A DNA stretch of 45,522 nt, taken from the IMG/VR virus record IMGVR_UViG_3300025118_000033, positions 1 to 45,522 of that record. One strand, written 5' to 3'. The DNA is from a virus. The notes beneath the pieces are model-generated. The model saw nothing but the letters and a program-made list of their open reading frames with translations. It was not told the DNA's origin and did not search any database. Shown here piece by piece: positions 1-6,600 of this stretch; the first letter of the stretch is position 1; each line of letters starts with the position of its first letter. The translations under genes were made by a program, and so were the position numbers.

Positions 1-14
1 AAGGAATATAAAGC

Positions 15-428
15 ATGAATTGGATATTAATATCAGTGATTTTATTTTTAATATTGCTTTTATCGGCAGCACTTAATATATTTTTGCTGTGGTATGGGTG
101 GAAATCTATACAACAAATAAAATATTATGATGATGAATTAACAGAAACCATGACTGTTATTCACAATTTTACAAATCATCTTAAATCCGTATATGAATTA
201 GAAATGTTTTATGGGGACGAAACATTGAGACACTTATTACGACACGCACAAGATTTGACCGAAGCGTTTGATGAGCCTAATTTATATGCGGAAGATGACA
301 TAACAGAAGAGGAATTTATCAATGACGACATCACAGAAAGTCGCGCCAAAGAAGAAAAGGCGCCGCAGGATCCGCAGAAGCAAAAATTCAAAAAATTATT
401 TCACACAAATTCACGAAGACGCAATTAA
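15..428 (+). CDS. small membrane-anchored protein, function unknown
   Basis: This 137-residue protein has one strongly hydrophobic N-terminal segment (about residues 4-28), then a hydrophilic, acidic region and a basic C-terminus. This predicts an inner-membrane anchor with a cytoplasmic tail. The start is supported by AAGGA about 7 bases upstream, at the window edge. Its last 107 bases overlap the sigma-factor gene in another frame, so the acidic-to-basic tail is written in DNA shared with the sigma factor's basic N-terminus. I do not recognise a family. Its link to late transcription rests on position only. Confidence 0.7.
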   Translation: MNWILISVILFLILLLSAALNIFLLWYGWKSIQQIKYYDDELTETMTVIHNFTNHLKSVYELEMFYGDETLRHLLRHAQDLTEAFDEPNLYAEDDITEEEFINDDITESRAKEEKAPQDPQKQKFKKLFHTNSRRRN

Positions 429-1056
429 TGAATATAATCTTCCAGAGACCACCTTCAAAAGAAGGGAAGAATTATATGTCAAATTATTGCAGCCAGTATT
501 TAGTCAATTAGTCGATAAGATTGTTTTCACATATAGATTTACAATTTTACCAAATATTGAGGTACTAAGAGACGAGTGTAAAATTTGGTTGATTACTGTT
601 TTAAATAAATTTGATCCCTCCAAGGGATCAAAAGCCTTTTCATATTTTTCAGTCATAACAAAAAATTGGTTTATACAGCAGGTTAAAAAAAATAAGAAGA
701 AAAATCAAAGAGAAATAGAACTTTCTGAACTTTCGAGAGAGCTTGAATTAAGGCACGTTTCCACCACCAACGATTATGATGAGACTAGGGAAAAGGATGA
801 GTTTTGGAAGCATCTTTGGACTGAAATAGAAACATGGGATACCGATAAATTGAAGGAAAATGAGAAAAAAGTCCTTGAAGCTGTAAAAATCTTACTAAGT
901 TCGCCAGATGATATAGAAATTTTTAATAAGAAAGCTATTTATTTGTACATGAGAGAAATTACTGGCTTGAACACAAAACAGATTGTAAACTCTTTGAATA
1001 GAATGAGAAAAAAATATAAAACGTTCAAGACAAAATGGGATCGGGGAGACTCATGA
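322..1056 (+). CDS. gp55: late-transcription RNA polymerase sigma factor, T4 gp55-like
   Basis: This 244-residue protein resembles the T4 gp55 family of phage late sigma factors, which replace the host sigma on RNA polymerase and recognise a short TATAAATA-type -10 element. A very basic stretch (residues 10-20, KKKRRRRIRR) is followed by the family-like KNYFTQIHEDAINEYN. Residues about 75-125 look like sigma region 2: a helix carrying DECKIWLITVL, then NKFDPSKGSKAFSYFS and an aromatic, basic helix (KNWFIQQVKKNKKK). The start at 322 has AGAGGA upstream and overlaps the preceding gene by 107 bases. T4 gp55 is about 185 residues, so this one is longer at both ends. It should control the virion genes that follow. 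Confidence 0.82.
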   Translation: MTTSQKVAPKKKRRRRIRRSKNSKNYFTQIHEDAINEYNLPETTFKRREELYVKLLQPVFSQLVDKIVFTYRFTILPNIEVLRDECKIWLITVLNKFDPSKGSKAFSYFSVITKNWFIQQVKKNKKKNQREIELSELSRELELRHVSTTNDYDETREKDEFWKHLWTEIETWDTDKLKENEKKVLEAVKILLSSPDDIEIFNKKAIYLYMREITGLNTKQIVNSLNRMRKKYKTFKTKWDRGDS

Positions 1057-1356
1057 ATGAAAAAAACAGAAAAATATATTGAAGAAGCCATTAAAAATAT
1101 TAGAGATGACAGAGATATAACTCGTCGTCTTCTTGATGACGTGATGGTTTATCTTAGTAAAAGTGAAGAAAGACATAAGGAGGTTGGATTAACCGCCGCC
1201 AAATATGTCGAGACCCTCCAAAGATCAAACGAACAATTGGTTAAAATTTCCACTCTTTTACAAAAAAAAGAATCAAAACAAGTCGGTTTAACTCTCGACG
1301 ATAAACGAGATATCTTTGATTTAATACAGGGAGGTGCAGAAGAGGATGGCAATTGA
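1057..1356 (+). CDS. small coiled-coil protein next to the sigma factor
   Basis: The product is 99 residues, mostly charged helix with a central region rich in AAKYVETLQRSNEQLVK that looks like a coiled coil. The C-terminus ends in a hydrophobic/acidic patch (DKRDIFDLIQGG) followed by an acidic tail. The ATG directly follows the sigma gene's stop codon, so the two are translationally coupled. The size and C-terminal patch recall T4 gp33, the late-transcription coactivator that binds the sliding clamp through a C-terminal hydrophobic/acidic motif. That is only an analogy; a structural or small-terminase-like helical protein is also possible. Confidence 0.7.
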   Translation: MKKTEKYIEEAIKNIRDDRDITRRLLDDVMVYLSKSEERHKEVGLTAAKYVETLQRSNEQLVKISTLLQKKESKQVGLTLDDKRDIFDLIQGGAEEDGN

Positions 1357-2290
1357 GGATCGATACAAACGCGCCATGCAAAATACGGATGTGTTAAACC
1401 CGAGAAATTCAAAGGACAATGCGCCAAAGCCTCAGGTTTATGAAGAACAAGATCTCTTTATTTCCATTGCAGATCATCACTATACCGATGTTCGTAGAGA
1501 TTTCCAAGCAGAAAAGTGCGTCGGCCTGGGGAAACTACGCAGGATGAATCGTATTGAAGTTGCACAAACTAATGGTGGTACACCCTATCACATGCCCGAC
1601 TTTTCATATTTTGCATTCGATGCCAGAAATCCAGCCTCTTCCGATGCTGCCTGCCCAGATCCTTATATGCAGCCAGTCGACGATGGCCGTTTTCCTGCCA
1701 ACTTTAAAAGAGATCTCTGTAAACAGATCTCCTCCACTGTTGAAATGAGAATAAATGAGGATCCAGGCGATAAAGACTATGCTGGTACGGTTTGCGGAGT
1801 TTCTAGTGGTATTACTGGAAGGGCGAATGGCAGCACATCTCGTCTCCAATTCCTGGACACCCAAACTCCGAATTCGGTGCTCAAGCCAGATTTTTATTAT
1901 GGCCCAGGCGCCACAACCCGCGCAGAATTTAATTCGGGGCGCGCGGTGCTCAAGCCAGATTTTTATTATGGCCCAGTCGCCGCAACCCGCGCAGAATTTA
2001 ATTCGGGGGGCCCCCCGTCGCCCATCCCACCAGTCGGGCCCATGCCCCCTTCTAATTTGGGCCGCGCCGCGATGATGGCGGCCATAGACGAAATCGGGCA
2101 CGGAGACGTGCCACCGAAAAGCGACGAGGGCCCAGATATTCAGAAGTATTTTAGGGATTGCGGCCGGAAGACTTGGGCTTCCGCCCCCGCTGCCGCTGCT
2201 TGTGAACCGAACAAGCTTACGGGTACAGCTTACGGGTACCCCAGGCCACGGGGCCCAATGGTGCGCAGCATTTATATCTTGGGCCTATGA
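1346..2290 (+). CDS. virion-type peptidoglycan hydrolase, N-terminal part (frame broken)
   Basis: This is the 5' part of a gene that should run to 2648. The ATG at 1346 (MAIEDRYKRAMQ) is preferred over a GTG at 1334; AGGGAGG at 1328-1334 serves either. The N-terminal about 170 residues are unrecognised and cysteine-containing. A Pro/Gly/Ala-rich linker follows, carrying two imperfect 23-residue repeats. The frame stays open to 2226, where an exact 13-bp tandem duplication shifts it, and reading then runs into a stop at 2290. Removing one copy joins this part to the CHAP domain and gives one 429-residue protein. Its place just before baseplate genes suggests a tail lysin that opens the cell wall during injection. 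Confidence 0.65.
   Translation: MAIEDRYKRAMQNTDVLNPRNSKDNAPKPQVYEEQDLFISIADHHYTDVRRDFQAEKCVGLGKLRRMNRIEVAQTNGGTPYHMPDFSYFAFDARNPASSDAACPDPYMQPVDDGRFPANFKRDLCKQISSTVEMRINEDPGDKDYAGTVCGVSSGITGRANGSTSRLQFLDTQTPNSVLKPDFYYGPGATTRAEFNSGRAVLKPDFYYGPVAATRAEFNSGGPPSPIPPVGPMPPSNLGRAAMMAAIDEIGHGDVPPKSDEGPDIQKYFRDCGRKTWASAPAAAACEPNKLTGTAYGYPRPRGPMVRSIYILGL
1875..2012 (+). repeat. 69-bp imperfect in-frame tandem repeat
   Basis: Two copies (1875-1943 and 1944-2012) encode the 23-residue unit that starts VLKPDFYYGP and ends TRAEFNSG. The copies differ at a few bases (for example ggcgccaca against gtcgccgca) and the period is 23 whole codons. The reading frame is kept, so this is a genuine diverged protein repeat in the lysin linker, unlike the exact frame-breaking duplications nearby. 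Confidence 0.85.
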
Positions 2291-2648
2291 AGAGGGCGCC
2301 AGAAAGCTGGGTAAAGCCCTCCCCTTTGAAAGACACGAATCTGTTAAACATTTATATTATCATATGATCGGCACCCAGTATTGGCCGGCGAGCGATAAAG
2401 AACCAATCGATAGGCATAAAGACGCGACAATTATTCCGGGAATTGCTTTTTGGGATCCAAATTTGATTCAGCCGGGAGATCATGTGTCTTTTTATGGCCA
2501 TTCGGCCATCGAGGGAAATTGGGGCTCGAAAGTCAGAAAGGTCACCCGTGATTTGGCGGAACATAAAATAGGCGCAGAACATATGCTGGATTTGTCGGAA
2601 CAAGTGGGTTGGAATATCCGAGGATTCGTCAGACCGCCAGATATATAA
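2202..2648 (+). CDS. CHAP/NlpC-type peptidoglycan hydrolase catalytic domain (C-terminal part of broken gene)
   Basis: The open frame contains a CHAP-like amidase/endopeptidase domain. The nucleophile cysteine lies in GAQWCAAFISWAY (codon at 2262), QPGDHVSFYGHS carries the catalytic histidine (codon at 2499), and IEGNWGSKVRKVTR followed by RGFVRP is a typical end of the fold. In the repaired protein these would be Cys302 and His381 of 429. The apparent ATG at 2202 is out of frame with the gene's real beginning and is probably not used; the domain should be translated from 1346. As written, the catalytic domain is separated from its N-terminal part by the 13-bp duplication at 2214-2239. Confidence 0.75.
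   Translation: MNRTSLRVQLTGTPGHGAQWCAAFISWAYEEGARKLGKALPFERHESVKHLYYHMIGTQYWPASDKEPIDRHKDATIIPGIAFWDPNLIQPGDHVSFYGHSAIEGNWGSKVRKVTRDLAEHKIGAEHMLDLSEQVGWNIRGFVRPPDI
2214..2239 (+). repeat. exact 13-bp tandem duplication that breaks the lysin gene
   Basis: The unit AGCTTACGGGTAC occurs at 2214-2226 and again, identically, at 2227-2239. Thirteen is not a multiple of three. With one copy removed the reading goes from KLTGTPGHGAQWC straight into the CHAP domain without a stop. Either an assembly error or a recent mutation explains it. Confidence 0.95.
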
Positions 2649-2657
2649 AAGGAAATC

Positions 2658-2774
2658 ATGTCACAAAAGTCACCAACTTGGTACCCAGGCCAAAGAAAAA
2701 GTCCAAATAATCCAGATCTTTCAGAAGAAAAAGTCCAAATAATCCAGATCTTTCAGAAGAAACTAAAAGCTTAG
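2658..2774 (+). CDS. putative baseplate/tail protein, N-terminal fragment of a twice-broken gene
   Basis: The ATG at 2658 has AAAAGGA just upstream and starts MSQKSPTWYPGQRKSPNN. After about 24 residues an exact 32-bp duplication shifts the frame, and a TAG stops it at 2774. With one copy removed, reading continues as SEETKSLVDASYGNLKVTT into the open frame that contains 2801-3355. This is therefore the true N-terminus of the gene that ends at 3663. Confidence 0.7.
   Translation: MSQKSPTWYPGQRKSPNNPDLSEEKVQIIQIFQKKLKA
2696..2759 (+). repeat. exact 32-bp tandem duplication
   Basis: Bases 2696-2727 are repeated without a mismatch at 2728-2759, with three further matching bases on each side (2693-2762). 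Thirty-two is not a multiple of three, so the second copy throws the gene starting at 2658 out of frame. Deleting one copy restores a continuous reading frame. Confidence 0.95.
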
Positions 2775-2800
2775 TCGATGCTAGCTATGGAAACCTAAAG

Positions 2801-3355
2801 GTGACCACTAACGGCGCCAATTTTATAAGCTTGCAGCCCAAGTTTGTCTCTCTTCGAAGAGCTAAGGTTATTAAAAAATATGATTCTTGGATCGTGTTGA
2901 GCGGCGATGCTCCATTTGGACCTGGAACCGGTTATTCTAAAATCACACCGAAATGTGCAACGATTGATTTGGTTGTGGGTCGAATGGCCTCCGTTAGCGA
3001 TGCTAGCAATAATCCTAAAGGTTATGTGATGAATAGCTTCAAGAACGATGCATCGAGAATTTATATTTCACAAAGAAGTGATATAGATAAGATTTTGAAT
3101 ATAGCTCCCGGAACAGTTCAAAATCCAGAAGGAAAATCAGCAATTGCCCTAATTTCAGACTCTATCCGATTATATGGTCGAGCGGGAATTAAGCTTGTAA
3201 CCGCCGAGCAAGGAGAGAGTCTAAGTGACAGCGGCGATGTTAAAACAATACCTGGGATCGACTTAATCGCGGGCAACAATGATGCCGACATGCAGCCGAT
3301 TCCAATGCCGACATGCAGCCGATTCCAATGGGTAAAAATGTCGCCGGGGCCCTAG
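2801..3355 (+). CDS. putative baseplate/tail protein, middle fragment
   Basis: This open frame holds the central part of a protein that, after removing the 32-bp and 23-bp duplications, would be 316 residues and run from 2658 to 3663. The GTG at 2801 is the first possible start here but is probably internal. The sequence is beta-rich, with alternating hydrophobic residues and several glycines (SWIVLSGDAPFGPGTGYS, ISDSIRLYGRAGIKLVT), as in phage baseplate or spike proteins. The last 20 or so residues, from MPTCSRFQW on, are out-of-frame translation after the 23-bp duplication. No family is recognised with certainty. Confidence 0.65.
   Translation: MTTNGANFISLQPKFVSLRRAKVIKKYDSWIVLSGDAPFGPGTGYSKITPKCATIDLVVGRMASVSDASNNPKGYVMNSFKNDASRIYISQRSDIDKILNIAPGTVQNPEGKSAIALISDSIRLYGRAGIKLVTAEQGESLSDSGDVKTIPGIDLIAGNNDADMQPIPMPTCSRFQWVKMSPGP
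3284..3329 (+). repeat. exact 23-bp tandem duplication
   Basis: Bases 3284-3306 recur identically at 3307-3329. The duplication is not a multiple of three and truncates the frame ending at 3355. Removing one copy reads NNDADMQPIPMGKNVAGALD and continues into the 3313-3663 frame. Confidence 0.95.
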
Positions 3356-3663
3356 ATAAAATTACCAAAAGAATCGGAGAATTGTGTAGCATTATTAATG
3401 AATTGTGGGCCGCACAGCAGTCTTTTGCACAAAAATTAGCTATGCATACTCATGATGTTCCCGGCGTGACTCCGGGCCTCGGCGCCGCGAAAAGTATCCC
3501 ATCAATAGATCTTGCATCAGCCGTACCCCCATATATTCAAGCCATGGTAGAACAACAGATAAATGCATTTAGAACAAAAACAAATGCCGAAGTTATACAG
3601 TGGGTCGAAGATAACGAAATGGGATACGATTCTATTAATAGCCAGCACAATAGGACAAATTAA
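3313..3663 (+). CDS. putative baseplate/tail protein, C-terminal fragment
   Basis: This is the C-terminal third of the 316-residue protein that begins at 2658. It has a helical stretch (ALDKITKRIGELCSIINELW), a histidine-containing MHTHDVPG motif of the kind found in many phage tail and baseplate proteins, and a further helical end. The ATG at 3313 lies inside the duplicated segment and is probably an internal methionine. The stop at 3661-3663 overlaps the ATG of the next gene (TAATG), which implies coupled translation with the 1786-residue protein. A baseplate role is inferred from position between the lysin and gp25. Confidence 0.7.
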   Translation: MQPIPMGKNVAGALDKITKRIGELCSIINELWAAQQSFAQKLAMHTHDVPGVTPGLGAAKSIPSIDLASAVPPYIQAMVEQQINAFRTKTNAEVIQWVEDNEMGYDSINSQHNRTN

Positions 3664-6600
3664 TGGATGACTTGTTAAGAGAAATTCTCGATAAATTATC
3701 GATAAAACTATCTGGCGACATATTAAGCTCAGCCGACCTTTCTGATATAGACGACGAAGTTCTTGAAGCATTCGATGATGTGGTCCATTGGCCTTCGTCC
3801 TCTGAATTCAAGGGCTTGTCGGATGAGGACATCTCCGATATGTACCGTAACCGTGTATCAAACGCGATGAACGATGTCCTAACAAGTGAAAAAGATTCTC
3901 TTTTAAAAGTATTAAAATCACACATAATAAAACAAATTATTGATTCAGAAACAGATGAAGAAGCAATTAGAAATATTTTAGCACTAATCGACACAAAAGA
4001 GGAAAATTCACCTTTATTCTTTTCGTTTTTTCTTAATTTGCCTGGTGCTCTTGAAAGTATAATTTTCAAATCCAGCGGATACGTCGGGGCTGATTTAGAA
4101 GAGATTATAGAATTTTTTAGGGAAAAACTAGATCTTTCAGAGTTTTTGCCAGATTATTTCTATGAGCCTTTTGATTTTGTGGAACTTCTTGGTGATGACG
4201 CAATTGAGTTTTTTACTTTTATTTCTGACAATAGGGCGGTCCTCGGCTTAAGCTCTGCCGACCTTCTCCACATCGCAGAAATTACAAATCAAACTTTTCT
4301 GATATTTAAAGCAGAATTTGGAGAAATATTTGGTGAATCTACATGTTCATTATTAGACGAACCCGAAAAACCACCCACCCAAGCTTTAGAAGAGGATCCT
4401 TGTACCACTGCAAGTCTCTCAACAACACCCCTCCCCCCAGATTGGACTTCGGCAGATACAGATCGTGTTTATTATAACGAAGATACTTGCTCTTATTGTT
4501 TGGTTTACAAGACAACTTATATTAAAACGGGAGGCCCCGATCTGGAAAACAGAAAAGAAGAAAGCAAGATCCCGGCCGCTCAAAAAATTCTTGATCTTTT
4601 AAATAAAGAATATACCGAGGAAGAGTTCACTGATATTATATCTTCGGTAACTGTTAAAAATTATTATCTAAGTCCCAAACCGTTTATAAAAATGATATTC
4701 TTGGTTGAAATACCAGCTGGAAAGATCAAAGATTTAAAAACAATTGAGGTAAAAGAACAGGAAGAGGGCACTTTTGTTGAATATTATGCTTTAGATTCTT
4801 TTTCTAAAAATATAGAAATATTAGCAACCAAATTAAGATTCTATCAATCACAATATGTCGCGGCAATTTTTCGTGGAGGCCCCCAATATGAAAATTTAAA
4901 TTTCTTTACCGAAGCAGATTATTTATTTCTTTTTAGAGAAAATTTAGTTTCCCTGATGGCCGCTTCTGATGCAAATCCGGATGAATATCTGGATCTTGGT
5001 ATCGAGTTTGTTCTTGGTTCATATGAAATAAAGAGTATTTTCCTGGCAAAAACAGGATTCTTAAATAAAGAACTTATGAATGGATTTCAAGAGTTTTCTA
5101 CAAGTGAGCCGCAGAATAGATCGACCACAATGAACTTCATAAGCAAGCTTTCAGATATCATATTCGATATACAGTCTCAATCATATGATAAATTTGTTGA
5201 TAAATATTATTATCCCACGATTATTGCACGACCGCCCGCCGATCCTACTGATAGTAACGCTTTATTAAAAAAAATAGGAAGTCTTTCAAAAGATCTTTTG
5301 ACGAGCGAGACTTTATATGCGATGTCCTCAACTCCATGTTTGACACAAGAGGAGGTGGATAAACGTAATAAACAAATAAAAAAAGAAGATTCGGACGGAA
5401 AGTTAAGCAATTTCGCAGATAAATATAGTATCTCTGTTGAAGATGCTTTTTTCGCATCAATGCCCGATATTCTTAAAAGGATAACCAAAGAACAAGGCAA
5501 AGGCGCCCTAAATGCACTGGGGAGAGAATTTTTGGGAAAGCTTGGGGTTTGTGGCTTGGGCGATATTCTGGGAATGTTGGCAAATACTGCTTTTAGTTTC
5601 CTCAGTTTGGCAGAATATAAAGCAGCGATTGCAGAATGTGCTTTATCAAATCTAAAAATGGAGTGGTTAGAAAAATCCTATCCAAAACTTTTAGCTCTGG
5701 ACAACGGCTTCGACATCAATGCAAAATACACAGAGATAGTTGGGGATTATCTTTTGCCGTGGGAATATCTACCGCAAGATTATCGTGCAGGTAGAAAAAG
5801 CGGCGGTGCTGTCTATTCGATAGGCTTAATCGATGGAAGTGCACCTTTGGAAACGCCCACTACACAGTATTCTCAAGGAGATGCTCCACCGACTATGGAT
5901 GCTGAAATAAGATTCCGCGCCCTAAAAGACGCAATTAGCCTGACAATTGATATAAATGATTTATTTGATTATTTAAAAAATCTTCCTGGTAATGGATGGA
6001 TGAAATTTTTGGTGGAAGGAATGCAGGTAGCCTTAGAATCTTGCGAGATTCCCACCATTGGTACCCTTAGTATAGGCGCAAATTGGTGTAAAGAAACACC
6101 AGACGGCAAAAAGAAAAAAATATCATTTCCAAAAATTCCAGAATTAAAAAATACACCCTCCGCGCTTGATTTTATTGTTAATAGCGCGCTAAACTTAATT
6201 ATAAATTTGGCTGTGAAAACAATAACAGAAATTTTAAATAATATATTTCAACAATTGGCGTCAAGCATATCTGGCACAAAGAACTTTTCTGCATCTGGCG
6301 CAGAAACTTCCGAAAATACTCCTCCCATATACATAAATGAGGAAAATTATTTTAGAAATAAAATAAAAGATGCATCTCCAGATCTAACGGAGCAGCAGAT
6401 TTCCGAGATATATATGAGTGTTTTGGCTAAGGTTTTTGGCCAACAAATATCTGTTTCTCAAATAACTACCGAAGAAATGGTTTTCTTTTTGGATACTGGC
6501 CTTTCTCAGCTTTTAAATGAGTTTGAAAAAATAAATTTGTTGGAAGGAGGCATTGATAATAATGTGTTCGAGGCAATTCTTGATTTGGTCGAGAATACAT

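Noticed and set aside
1755-2075. 106-codon + strand frame inside the lysin gene
   Set aside because: It is an overlapping frame in the same GC-rich repeat region, without a ribosome site or a plausible protein composition.
1604-2101. 165-codon open frame on the minus strand
   Set aside because: It lies opposite the lysin linker, where high GC removes stop codons. It has no ribosome site and its repeats mirror the + strand 69-bp repeat.
2202-2290. Programmed ribosomal frameshift joining the lysin halves
   Set aside because: There is no slippery heptamer at the junction, and an exact 13-bp duplication explains the shift completely. The same pattern recurs at three other sites.
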